Shown: positions 27,582-35,978 of the stretch, one piece after another
Position numbering within the stretch: position 1 is the first letter of the stretch
Layout: every line of letters starts with the position of its first letter
Origin: Ensifer aridi
GTDB taxonomy: Bacteria > Pseudomonadota > Alphaproteobacteria > Rhizobiales > Rhizobiaceae
Assembly: GCF_002078505.1 (NCBI RefSeq)
Contig: NZ_LUAV01000022.1
Coordinates: 161,051 to 225,050 of the forward strand
DNA: 64,000 bases
Reading direction: 5' to 3'
Translations under genes and position numbers: made by a program
The notes under the pieces: model-generated
The model's input: the letters and a program-made list of their open reading frames with translations, nothing else
Databases searched by the model: none
What the model was told of the DNA's origin: nothing

Positions 27582-28206
27582 CGGCGCCGTCCCTTTCTGC
27601 TATCGTCGCGGCGGCCGCGGCAGCCCCGATGGCGCAGGTGGCCGGCCGAATGAGCGTCACGGACCCGGCATCGAGATCCCCCCAGTCGGGCTGCCAGGCA
27701 TCGGCCAGGCGCTCACTCTTGAACCATAGAGCGAGAATTCGACCGCCATCGGCAAGGACGAGCCGGCGGCTTTCGTCCTGGGACGGGTCGAGCGGAGCCG
27801 CTGAGGCGGGGGAAAGCGCGGCATGGGCAAACGCGAAACGAACTGCCTCACTGCCGAAGACGCCAGAAAGTGCTTCGACGATCTCGCGGGCAAACGCCGT
27901 TCCAAATGCGTTCAAATGGTAGGTCAGGCCTGCGCGCAATGCCGCCTCCTTCCTCGCATCCGAAGGCAGGAGGAGAAATCGTCGCAGGCTGTCGCTGCAG
28001 GAGGCGGGATCGCCGACCGCCTGCGCAATCCACTCGAAGAGCCGCGTCTGCATGCGGGGCAGAGCCGCCATTCGCCGGCAGAGCGTCGCATCAAGCCCGT
28101 CCGCTCCGCGGGCCATGTCCTCCGCCTTTGCGGCAACGAGAACGGACCGGCGAATGTGCGCATCCTCGAGCGCCTTTGCTCCGTCCTGCCGGATCGCCGA
28201 TCTCAT
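27568..28206 (-). CDS. sctK: T3SS sorting-platform protein, SctK-like
   Basis: A 212-residue soluble protein between sctJ and sctL, overlapping both. Composition and position match SctK/HrpD-type proteins, which tie the sorting platform to SctD. Visible features are an Ala-rich helical N-terminus (ALEDAHIRRSVLVAAKAED) and a hydrophobic stretch FGTAFAREIVEALSGVFGSE. SctK sequences are poorly conserved, so the call relies mainly on the sctJ-K-L-N order. Confidence 0.7.
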   Translation of the reverse strand: MRSAIRQDGAKALEDAHIRRSVLVAAKAEDMARGADGLDATLCRRMAALPRMQTRLFEWIAQAVGDPASCSDSLRRFLLLPSDARKEAALRAGLTYHLNAFGTAFAREIVEALSGVFGSEAVRFAFAHAALSPASAAPLDPSQDESRRLVLADGGRILALWFKSERLADAWQPDWGDLDAGSVTLIRPATCAIGAAAAAATIAERDGADGRA

Positions 28207-29000
28207 CGGCTTTCCTTCCGACGCGGGGCGATCAGAAGCAGGCTCGCTGCGGCCGCGAGAATAACGGCCGCTACGATTGAGAGGCTGCGATAGCTAAGCA
28301 GTGGTCCGAGGCTGACGAACTTGTCGGTGGCAGCAGGCTCGGTGGTTGCGGACGTCACCGCCGGGCCCGCTGTCGACGCTGTCAGACCGACTTCCGACCA
28401 TGGGCTGGTGATGACGGAAACGTCTTCATAGGCCAGTCCCCGAATGCTGTTCAGCATTATGGAGCGGCTTTTCAGCTCGATATCCGCCAGGTCTGCGCCC
28501 GGTCGATACTGCAGCAGTGTAGAAGCGCGGGCCTTCTCCCTGATCAGGCCGCGGCCATTGTCTTCCGGCAGAACCACGTGGACGCGGGCCGCTGCGACGC
28601 CATCGAGCGCCGACAAGGTATCGGCAAGCTGCTGTTCGACCGCGTAGGCCATGCGTGCCTTCTGCTCGAAGGGGGTCACCAGAAAGCCGTCACCCGGAAA
28701 GAGATCGGCGACGGTGCTGCGCGGTTGGCGCGGCAGACCTGCCTCCGCAAGGAGTTCGATCGCCTTGGTGCGATCGCGGCTGTCTACGGAAATGGAAAAG
28801 GTCGAATCCTCGCCCGCCAGGACCTCCGCGTGGATTCCGGCCCGCTCCAGCACAACCTGCGCGTCGCGGGCGTCGCGCTGGTCCAGCGCCGTCAGCACGT
28901 CTTCGCTGCAGGAGGAAAGCAGAACGCAAAGAAGGATGGCGGCCGAGAGTTTGCCGGCGCGCGACCAAGACGTCGCGTGACTATGCGGGAAGACAGCCAT
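28203..29000 (-). CDS. sctJ: T3SS inner-membrane ring lipoprotein SctJ
   Basis: A 265-residue YscJ/HrcJ/NolT lipoprotein. The signal LSAAILLCVLLSSC places the lipidated Cys at residue 31. The periplasmic ring domains follow (DVLTALDQRDARDAQVVLER, AYAVEQQLADTLSALDGVAA, ARVHVVLPEDN). A C-terminal helix (SYRSLSIVAAVILAAAASLL) ends in basic residues. SctJ makes the inner ring of the basal body with SctD. It overlaps sctK by an ATGA and follows sctI by eleven bases. Confidence 0.93.
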   Translation of the reverse strand: MAVFPHSHATSWSRAGKLSAAILLCVLLSSCSEDVLTALDQRDARDAQVVLERAGIHAEVLAGEDSTFSISVDSRDRTKAIELLAEAGLPRQPRSTVADLFPGDGFLVTPFEQKARMAYAVEQQLADTLSALDGVAAARVHVVLPEDNGRGLIREKARASTLLQYRPGADLADIELKSRSIMLNSIRGLAYEDVSVITSPWSEVGLTASTAGPAVTSATTEPAATDKFVSLGPLLSYRSLSIVAAVILAAAASLLLIAPRRKESR

Positions 29001-29011
29001 GATGGGGCGCC

Positions 29012-29491
29012 TTACTGCCCTTGGGTCAGTCGCTTGGAAGACGACATGACGGATTGGGTGAGCGACGACAGGAGCGTCATGCCTGTGGCGAATTGCTGCG
29101 ATGCCTGAAGTCGATCTATCGACTGGGTCAGGGTATGAACCCCCGTCGCCGCCTGCTCAACCTGTTCGGAAGCCTTGGCGAATCGCACCGCTGATGGTTG
29201 GGGGCCATGATCGCTCTCCAGCTTGAACAAAGAGACAAGTCGATCAAGAAGGGCTGGCGCTTTCTCGCTCGCGGGAGGCAGGGAGATGGGCAGGTTCTCC
29301 AAGCCCGCCTGCGGCGATATCTTCCTCAAACCGGTAAAGGTCAGCTTCTGGACATCAGAAACGGGCGCGAGAGAAGTATGTTCGCCGCTGATCCGCTGCG
29401 CAACCACGTCGGCTGTTCGAAGCGTTGCCCCCGTCGGTAAGGTCTGGACGGCCGCCAAAAACCCGCGCTCGGAGAAACCTTCCTGGCTCAT
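29012..29491 (-). CDS. sctI: T3SS inner rod protein SctI (NolB-like)
   Basis: A 159-residue protein starting MSQEGFSERGFLAAVQTLPT at ATG 29491, where GGAGG lies eight bases upstream; a TTG two codons earlier is less likely. The C-terminal 60 residues are amphipathic helix (VEQAATGVHTLTQSIDRLQA, then FATGMTLLSSLTQSVMSSSK), as in SctI/HrpB/NolB rods. These sit in the export channel and link the gate to the needle. It is the gene before sctJ, as in hrp and rhc clusters. Confidence 0.8.
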   Translation of the reverse strand: MSQEGFSERGFLAAVQTLPTGATLRTADVVAQRISGEHTSLAPVSDVQKLTFTGLRKISPQAGLENLPISLPPASEKAPALLDRLVSLFKLESDHGPQPSAVRFAKASEQVEQAATGVHTLTQSIDRLQASQQFATGMTLLSSLTQSVMSSSKRLTQGQ

Positions 29492-29544
29492 CGACAAATC
29501 CTCCAGTCGCTACTGGGCCGAATGCGTCGGCCGTTGAGGAACCT

Positions 29545-29793
29545 TCAGCCCTCGTCGCCTTCGTCGATGGCTTCCTTGGTAAAGTTGAATAGCGAATTGT
29601 TCAGCATCAGTGTGTTGGACACCATGCTGGGCAGGAAGGCCTCTATCGCCGCCGACAACACCTGCTCGTCGCTGTTAGGATCGACCTTCTTTGCGGGGTT
29701 TGTCCCTCGCTCGCCCGCTCCTCTCGCGGCACTGCCTCCGTCGACGACATGTGAGAATACACTTGGATGACTACCCACGGCATCAATCGCCAT
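29545..29793 (-). CDS. Small T3SS operon protein, pilin/needle candidate
   Basis: An 82-residue product from ATG 29793, with AGGGAGAAGAA before the start. It begins MAIDAVGSHPSVFSHVVDGG, has a Gly/Ala-rich middle and a helical C-terminus (AIEAFLPSMVSNTLMLNNSL). No Cys or signal peptide. It is the first gene of the sctI-J-K-L-N-Q-R-S-T-U operon, where Pseudomonas hrp clusters place hrpA (pilin) and a harpin gene. I do not recognise the sequence. Needle subunit, pilin or chaperone are all possible. Confidence 0.6.
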   Translation of the reverse strand: MAIDAVGSHPSVFSHVVDGGSAARGAGERGTNPAKKVDPNSDEQVLSAAIEAFLPSMVSNTLMLNNSLFNFTKEAIDEGDEG

Positions 29794-29943
29794 TTCTTCT
29801 CCCTCTCGCCTGATTGGCCTCTTCACCAACACGTCCCGTTATACAGAGAGTGTCGTGTGCGCTTCCTTTCCCGGGTCGGGCCTAGCCAACTCGACTTTGG
29901 ACGACCTTCCCGAATAATGAGGAACTGGCTCTGCGGCCGTGTG

Positions 29944-30741
29944 TCACGTCGAGCTCACGGAGCAGTTGTTGAAGTTGAAGTTCTTCCCTCCTGGGGACGA
30001 GGTAATCTCGACGCCGTATTGAACGCTGCCGACGTTTATGTCGCCAAGGTGGCCCTTCGACTTGAGCCAATTAAGGATACTCTTGATGTCCACCGTCCCG
30101 TTATTGGTCTTGGAAGTGAGCAGCAGTGAGATGACCTTGTGACCATTATAGCCTTCGAAGACGTTCCAAGTCCCTCCGCCTACATTGATATTGCTGTGGA
30201 TCGGAGTCGCCGCCCCGGAAGGGCCATACTGATGTGAGATGGGCTTAACGTTGCCGCTGCCGTCTGGATTTCCGGTGTAGTTTGTCCAGAGCATTATCTC
30301 ATTCTGCTGTGAGCTGTCCCAGATGTCGTAGGCGGTGTTCCACGCGCCGCCAGCAGGAACATCCTGATTGAAGCTCGACGTCAGAGTATTGATTGAACTG
30401 AGTGGTTTCCCGACATTGAAAGCCTGGTGGGGGTAGCTCTTGATGCCATCAGTATTAGGGTGGTTCGACCACACGCTCCACTGGTTGTCTGCATGAACCG
30501 AAATCGTCTGAGGCCCAGCGGCGTTACCCCCATATATGTCGTTGTTCCAAGAATAGCCACCGTGTGAAAAGTCTCCGTATGGAGCGCTCGAGCTCCAAAT
30601 CGGAGCGCTAGTCGATAGAAGCGCGGCAGTCGGTGACTTGGCTTCATTCACACCTTGCCTGAATAGTTGATTATCCTGTGTGTCGACATACCCCGGCGGG
30701 TAGGCCAACGATCCGGTACCATCTATCCGATTGGAATACAT
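29944..30741 (-). CDS. GH12 endoglucanase without Sec signal, T3SS-associated
   Basis: A 265-residue glycoside hydrolase family 12 protein. The nucleophile is expected at E148 in SQQNEIMLWTNY and the acid/base at E245 in QYGVEITSSPG, both in the normal GH12 spacing. GH12 enzymes cut beta-1,4-glucan or xyloglucan. There is no Sec or Tat signal; the first 50 residues are polar and rich in Ser, Ala and Pro (SPTAALLSTSAPIWSSSAPY), as in type III secreted proteins. It lies 150 bases from the start of the sctI operon, downstream in the same direction of a long AT-rich leader. Base composition is lower in GC than the T3SS genes. Secretion by the T3SS is inferred, not shown. Confidence 0.85.
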   Translation of the reverse strand: MYSNRIDGTGSLAYPPGYVDTQDNQLFRQGVNEAKSPTAALLSTSAPIWSSSAPYGDFSHGGYSWNNDIYGGNAAGPQTISVHADNQWSVWSNHPNTDGIKSYPHQAFNVGKPLSSINTLTSSFNQDVPAGGAWNTAYDIWDSSQQNEIMLWTNYTGNPDGSGNVKPISHQYGPSGAATPIHSNINVGGGTWNVFEGYNGHKVISLLLTSKTNNGTVDIKSILNWLKSKGHLGDINVGSVQYGVEITSSPGGKNFNFNNCSVSST

Positions 30742-31292
30742 AAGGCTCTCTTTCTGTTACGAGAACAAAGATCTGGCGCCTACGCGACGACACTGACATT
30801 GATACTCTCTTTAATCGACACGAGGGAAATTGAGTTTTTGCATGTCACTATTCAACTGACGGATAACGGGGGGATCGTGTGACGTGCGGCGTGGGGCATC
30901 GCTGGCGGAAGGCGGCTTTTGAGAGGACGTTCCTGAGTCTCGATTTTCAGAGCGCAGACCCTGCATGACCGCACTGAGCGTCGAGCCATCTTTTCCAGCG
31001 CCTATCCGATTCAGCACGGGACCAGTGGGTGCCTGGTCTGCTGGGCGCATTCGCCCGCCGGTCGGCTCTTGTCATAATCCGTCTCCCATGGAACGAGGAA
31101 GCGCCGATCTGGAACACGGTGCCGCCGCAGCCTGAACGGCTTCGACGCTTCAGAGCGGAGCTCCTTGGGCTGCGCCGGCGAGACCTAACCCGTCAGAACC
31201 AGCATGCCGATCGTCAGTTTTGCACAATTGTGCGCGCTCCAGCATCGAACCTTTCCCCTGCAACTGACGAAACCCTGACCTGCGCTAGTTAG
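30742..31292. other. Intergenic region between GH12 and radical SAM genes
   Basis: About 550 bases. The first 150 bases are AT-rich and hold the promoter of the GH12 gene. A minus-strand frame of 79 codons (30811-31050, ending QLNSDMQKLNFPRVD) is directly upstream of GH12 but has a poor ribosome binding site. It could be a small secreted protein or chance. No regulator box was recognised. Confidence 0.4.
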
Positions 31293-32669
31293 CTAGTTCA
31301 AGAACGGACCGCCGCAAGACGGATCTTTGCCGAAGTAGCTGCCCGTCACGTTGAAAGAATCGACAAAACAGGACGTCCGGCAAAGGTGCAGCTTGCTGCA
31401 GATGGCGCAGTCGGAATCAACAACTTCTGGATCTGTCGCTCGCTCACAAAGTCGTGCGAACGCATCGCTGTTCCAAATTTCTTTAAGCCCAGAATCGAAC
31501 ACATTGCCCAAAGTAAAAGCCTTAACCCCGTGCATCTTGTCACACACGGATACGTCGCCGCTCGGAAATATCGACATTCCGGAGATCATGCCGCCACAGG
31601 GATACCAGTCCGTCTCTGTCCACAATTTGTTGGCATCCTCGGGCGGTTCAATATTACAGAGGTGTGAATACTGTTCACGCTTTTGTTCGATCCGATCTCG
31701 GACACGTGACAGTTCTTCAGGAGTAACGTTGGGAGCACAATTGGCGGCGGAGTTGATGGCTCCGCTCTCCATATAGGAAATGCCGATACCTCCAACTCCC
31801 AAGTCAACCAGGAAGTCTATCGTCTCCTCCACCGCATGCTGAGTCATCGGCGTCAGCACGCTCTTGATAAGCACTCGGATTCCGGCCGCGCGTAAAAAAC
31901 GAATCGCATCGACTACCTTGGGAAAATGTCCGCTGGTCCTGGTCACCTGATCATGCAGTTCAGGAGAGCAGACGTCCAAACTGATCGTCACTTCTTCCAT
32001 GCCTGCATCTTTCAACCGAAGGGCAATGTCAGGATCAGTCCCGATTACCGTTCCGTTGCTGGTGAAGACCGGGATCATACCCCGTGTGAGGGTGCGCTCT
32101 AGCAACTCAAGCCAGCCATCAAAGATGGTTGGTTCGCCTCCAGTGAACCCTGCAAACACCACGCCCCAGTCCGCCGCCTCATCCAGCAATTCAAGGCACT
32201 TGCTCAAGCTCCAGCGCCGGTCGCTCCTCTGGCGATTATCTTGATAGCAATAGGAGCACCTGAAGTTGCAACTGAACGTAAGAGTGATGCTGATCCCCGC
32301 AGGAACGGGCCATTTGCCAAAAGTTGCGAGGTCAAGCGCGGAGGGATCAGCCCGGTAGAGGAATTCTTGCGGACTAAATCGCTCTCTTGGGACTGGCGTC
32401 GTGTCGAAATTAAGAAAATGCCGATACTTGCTCAACAACTGATCAATTTGTGAGTGAGCATCAACATCCTTAAGGCCGAAGGTTTGGCCATAGATAAAGG
32501 CGATTTGGGGAGGAAGGAGACCTTTGTCGCACAGCGACAGAAAGAACGCGTGAGAAGGGTCAAGCATTTGGATCTGGGAAGGGTGGTGACCATGAGCCAA
32601 GGCGTACCCCGCCATCGGCTTTAGGCAAACCGTTTCCTTGAGCTGGGGGAACAACTTGGTATCGTCCAT
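31293..32669 (-). CDS. Radical SAM/SPASM peptide-modifying enzyme
   Basis: A 458-residue enzyme in three parts. Residues 1-90 look like a PqqD-type peptide-recognition domain (HAFFLSLCDKGLLPPQIAFI). The radical SAM core has the 4Fe-4S motif C134-x3-C138-x2-C141 in TFSCNFRCSYCYQDN and the GGEPT SAM-binding motif. The SPASM tail has many Cys (CGGMISGMSIFPSGDVSVCD, CAICSKLHLC, CFVD, CGG) for auxiliary clusters. This architecture is typical of RiPP maturases that make C-S, C-C or C-O links or oxidise side chains. A 66-residue peptide gene with a strong ribosome binding site lies 245 bases upstream in the same direction. No transporter or protease gene adjoins it. Confidence 0.88.
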   Translation of the reverse strand: MDDTKLFPQLKETVCLKPMAGYALAHGHHPSQIQMLDPSHAFFLSLCDKGLLPPQIAFIYGQTFGLKDVDAHSQIDQLLSKYRHFLNFDTTPVPRERFSPQEFLYRADPSALDLATFGKWPVPAGISITLTFSCNFRCSYCYQDNRQRSDRRWSLSKCLELLDEAADWGVVFAGFTGGEPTIFDGWLELLERTLTRGMIPVFTSNGTVIGTDPDIALRLKDAGMEEVTISLDVCSPELHDQVTRTSGHFPKVVDAIRFLRAAGIRVLIKSVLTPMTQHAVEETIDFLVDLGVGGIGISYMESGAINSAANCAPNVTPEELSRVRDRIEQKREQYSHLCNIEPPEDANKLWTETDWYPCGGMISGMSIFPSGDVSVCDKMHGVKAFTLGNVFDSGLKEIWNSDAFARLCERATDPEVVDSDCAICSKLHLCRTSCFVDSFNVTGSYFGKDPSCGGPFLN

Positions 32670-32691
32670 CGTCGCTTATCCAGATTTCCGA

Positions 32692-32808
32692 TCAAGGTAC
32701 GTCTACTCGAGGACAAGAAGGGCAGCTGGCCACGACCGCAGCCAGCTCCATCGCTCTGAGGAGGGGCCTGGGCCACTCCAAAAGCCGCTCGCGAGGCGAT
32801 AGCGGCAC
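32692..32808 (-). CDS. Possible 38-residue peptide before the radical SAM gene
   Basis: A GTG-initiated frame at 32808, with GGAGG nine bases upstream, encodes VPLSPRERLLEWPRPLLRAM followed by ELAAVVASCPSCPRVDVP, and ends 22 bases before the radical SAM start. The CPSCP tail and amphipathic leader-like N-terminus would suit a second RiPP precursor. It is short and may be chance; I list it because of its site and ribosome binding site. Confidence 0.3.
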   Translation of the reverse strand: MPLSPRERLLEWPRPLLRAMELAAVVASCPSCPRVDVP

Positions 32809-32914
32809 TCCTCAAACCCTCCACCTTGCCCCGCTCTGCACCCCAAAAGATGCCGGCGCTGACAAAGTGCCGATCCGGATTTGAGCTCCGTCAGCCAATG
32901 ACGTCGATGGACGA

Positions 32915-33115
32915 TCAATGTTCAGTGCAGTTGACGGAGATAGCCTTGGTATTCCAGCAGCCCGGCCAGTCCGGCCGGCGGACGGCGATTTCGGCTGCCC
33001 CTTGCACGGGTAGCGCCCGTGTCTCTGTTCGAAGAGCCTCTGCACGAAGCTGCGCAGCCAAGATCTTTAGGGTATCTGGTGTATGCAAATATCCCAAGGT
33101 TTGGTGGTCGGCCAT
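32915..33115 (-). CDS. Candidate RiPP precursor peptide
   Basis: A 66-residue product from ATG 33115, with AAGGAG seven to eight bases upstream, one of the best ribosome binding sites in the region. Residues 1-45 form an amphipathic, leader-like segment (MADHQTLGYLHTPDTLKILA, then Arg/Glu/Ala-rich). The tail after VRRPDW is PGCWNTKAISVNCTEH, with Cys at 53 and 63, a plausible core for ring formation. It is the nearest gene upstream of the radical SAM/SPASM enzyme and transcribed with it. No known RiPP class motif is visible, so the class is open. Confidence 0.6.
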   Translation of the reverse strand: MADHQTLGYLHTPDTLKILAAQLRAEALRTETRALPVQGAAEIAVRRPDWPGCWNTKAISVNCTEH

Positions 33116-33981
33116 TAGTCAATCTCCTTCGTTGAAATGCGCCAAAAGGCTTGCAAGTCACGAGAAGCAAGCGTCGTGCCGTGTCGGCCGCAAGTGCGGC
33201 TCCACGCCGTGAATCTCCGGATTTTCCTGGGCTTTTTTCAAGCGAGTACACCGGCATCCTTGTATGTCTCAAGTTCGGATGGTTCGACCGGGGTAGAATT
33301 TGTCGGATAGGCGACAGCTTTGTCTTATCGACATTTCGCGGACGCAGGTGAGCAGGCCCGGCGAGCCATGCCGGCAGATCATGGCCTGGAGAAGGTCCAC
33401 TACGAAACAAAGGTCACGCTGACGCCGCAAGTCCCTCGGAAGCCGCTGTATCATTCTTGCCGCGCTTGACGTGGAGCTCCACCCACGCGGGCGGCATCAG
33501 CTTGACTACCCGAGCCGGCCAACTAGTAGTGGGAAGTCGACCATGCCTCCATCCAGACCAAGGCCGACGACAGTGATCTTCTCAAAAGCCATGAAGCGGT
33601 TTGAGCACGCCATCGCGCAGCACCAGCAGGAAGAGGCCGCATTCGACGTGCTGATCGGCTCTCGATCTTGCCTGAGTGTCACTGTGCCTCCTGATCCCGG
33701 CGAGCCGAGATAAGCATAGAACTTGAAGCATCAGCGGGGGCGCTGTGATAAAGCCCGGCCTTGAGGACGCGCTTCGCTTCCTCATCTTGGATGAGGTGAG
33801 GGTTTCCATCATAGCCTATCAGGTAGATGCGCATCTCATCTCCTCAAAGCAAACCCCCGATCAGGGCAATTCGCGCTCCATGCGAAAGCCGGATGCCGCT
33901 ATTCGCCTCATGGCAGCCATTGGTGATGCTCTTCGCCGATGGTGCCTCACTTTGCTCTCATTCACCGAACCATGATGGGGG
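33116..33981. other. Gene-poor stretch upstream of the peptide gene
   Basis: Several short frames occur on both strands (for example 33543-33713 plus, with helical KAMKRFEHAIAQHQQEEAAF, and 33745-33975 plus), but none has a known domain and their starts are weak. The promoter of the peptide/radical SAM unit should lie just upstream of 33130. The rest looks like remnants. Confidence 0.35.
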
Positions 33982-34131
33982 ATGGATAAGGCAGGCATCG
34001 CATTTCTAGCACTGATACTCGTGCTCATCTCTCTCGTCGTAAGCATTCTCGCGATAGACAACGGAGCGAAAAAGGCTCCTCACGACAAGGCGGCGATTCC
34101 GGCCGCAATCCCGAGCAACCCAGGAATTTAG
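33982..34131 (+). CDS. Possible 49-residue membrane peptide
   Basis: ATG 33982 opens a frame for MDKAGIAFLALILVLISLVV followed by SILAIDNGAKKAPHDK and an Ala/Pro tail. Residues 6-24 form one strong membrane helix. The preceding bases are G-rich (TGGGGG) and could act as a ribosome binding site. The small size and absence of relatives known to me keep this uncertain. Confidence 0.4.
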   Translation: MDKAGIAFLALILVLISLVVSILAIDNGAKKAPHDKAAIPAAIPSNPGI

Positions 34132-34251
34132 GCAATATTCAGCGAGGCCGGGGAGTGGTGAGCTTCTCCCCTAACCACCGGTGAAGGTGACCTTGCCTCG
34201 CTGAAATAATCCATTTTGAAGTAAGCTCTGGCCCATTGAGCGGGCCAGGGA

Positions 34252-34462
34252 ATGAAGCGCAACCGTTTCACGGACGAACAGATCATCGGCATTCTGAAGG
34301 AGCACGAGGCGGGCACGCCGGTCTCGAAGCTTGCCGCAAGCACGGCGTCAGCGATGCCAGCATCTACAAGTGGAAGGCCAAATTCGGCGGCATGGACGTG
34401 TCCGAAGCCAAGCGGCTGAAGACGCTGGAGGACGAGAACACCAAGCTGATTTGCGTGATCTG
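34252..34462 (+). pseudogene. IS3-family transposase OrfA fragment
   Basis: ATG 34252 reads MKRNRFTDEQIIGILKEHEA, the start of IS3-family (IS407/ISRm-like) OrfA proteins. After GTPVSKL one base is missing, and the next frame continues CRKHGVSDASIYKWKAKFGG and VSEAKRLKTLEDENTKL. It then stops where the intact protein would continue into the leucine zipper. OrfB is absent. This is a frameshifted, truncated IS remnant lying between the two biosynthetic modules. Confidence 0.85.
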
Positions 34463-34563
34463 ACGCGAAAGGCTGAGCGCGGAGAGTTTTCGCTCGGGCC
34501 GATGTTGATGGCGCTGCTGCGGGCGAATGCCTCGACCGGATGAAAGGCATCGTGATTGGCGCT

Positions 34564-34884
34564 TCATATCGGGCTCAGTGATCGCGATCGAATGCGGGCG
34601 TGCCCCGGCGGTGCAGTGGATACAGTACGATTTCTGCCGTAGCGGCAGGCGGCTCCTGCGGTGTGCCCCGGGAAATGGTGCTCGAGAGATCGTTCGACGA
34701 GGCAATCGATCAACGTGACCAGGTCTTGTTCCGTCAGGCCCGGAAAAAGCGGGGACGCCTCGACCATCATGGTCTTGACGATGGCTTCAGCCGGATAGTT
34801 CGAAGTGAGCAACACCGCCAACCTGGCGGATAGGTGACTCATGGCGTGGCCCACACTGCCAGGGACATCATGTGTCTGTCGCAT
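34564..34884 (-). CDS. Hypothetical protein in biosynthetic region
   Basis: A 106-residue product from ATG 34884, with AAGGAA six bases upstream. The first 70 residues look structured (MSHLSARLAVLLTSNYPAEA, then LFPGLTEQDLVTLIDCLVER); the tail after HHFPGHTAG is Arg-rich and may be an out-of-frame end caused by the nearby IS remnant. I do not recognise the family. It is oriented like the flanking biosynthetic genes. Confidence 0.5.
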   Translation of the reverse strand: MRQTHDVPGSVGHAMSHLSARLAVLLTSNYPAEAIVKTMMVEASPLFPGLTEQDLVTLIDCLVERSLEHHFPGHTAGAACRYGRNRTVSTAPPGHARIRSRSLSPI

Positions 34885-35978
34885 TGTGAATTCCTTGCAG
34901 TCCTACTCGACGCGAGACGGGTACGCCGCGAGTCATTGGCAAAGCGTGTAGGCAATCGTGGGCATTTTATGCATCGGCCTGAGCGTCCTCGCTTTGCGTA
35001 ATGCGCGTTGAAATGCACCGGGTGCAATTCGCGCGTTGATCGACATCAACTGTCGGTTCTGCCGTGCGGCAATAGGGTTTCGGAGCGGAGCAGATGCCGT
35101 GCTCCCGGTCTGGGTAGCTGATGGTTGAGTGGGGGGCAAGGTTTAGTGACGGATGCGGAGGGCAACACGACTTGTGAGGCGCTCGATATTGTTCCGGGAA
35201 CTCATAGGTTTCGTTAGTTTCTCGCACTCCAAAGTTCCCGGATCTTCATCCACCAGGGCAACAGCTGGCTGAAGTCTAACGTCAGATTTCCTCTCCTCTG
35301 GTTGGCGACCTTCACGACGAACCTCGCGGAGTGCCCATCCACTATGTTCAGGTGTGGCCGATTGCGCAGACGCGTTCAGTAAGTCGTCTTCAGTAGATAC
35401 GACAAGCATGTCCGCGAGATATTGAATCGAGCAGAAAATGACGGGATGCCGGTCTTTCTGCGTGACATTGCCGTCCGTATCGGCAAGCGTTGAGGCACGT
35501 GTCAACGCTTCGGTACGAAGGCTAGGTGCCATCTGCATCCACGAGTCTAAAGTGAGAACGATCGCATGCGCCTCAGATGCGAGCTCATACTCGCGAAAAA
35601 GGCCGCGCCTAACATGCGAGGAGAAGCCGCTCTGCGCACTTCTGCTTCCTGCGTTTGCTTCTGTGGTCAAATGACTGTCGTTGGACGCATGTCCTACCGC
35701 ATGAGCCTCGTGACGACCCAGGTTCTTGGCTGGACGCGCGAGGACGTGCCCTCGCACCGGCAGCGTTGGCAGGCGCTGCTGCAGGCGCTTTCGGCGCCGC
35801 CGTCCGCGACGGAGTCCTCCTACCTGAAATCGACGTCCGGTGGAGCGATCTACAAGCAGTGATCGCGGCCGGGGGCGCCGCGGCGAGAAGTCCGAGATCG
35901 AGACGAATGATGAATTCCGGGCCGCTGTCAATCCACCACTCAGCAACGGTACGCCAAACGCCGGGTTTTCTGCCTGTA
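34885..35978. other. Gene-poor stretch between biosynthetic modules
   Basis: About 1.1 kb. A minus-strand frame (35143-36009) contains a protein-like segment (IVLTLDSWMQMAPSLRTEAL, then IFCSIQYLADMLVVSTEDDL) but has no plausible start or known domain. A plus-strand segment at 35690-35930 reads as possible coding sequence in two frames. These are probably remnants of inserted or deleted genes. Nothing here is supported as a functional gene. Confidence 0.4.
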
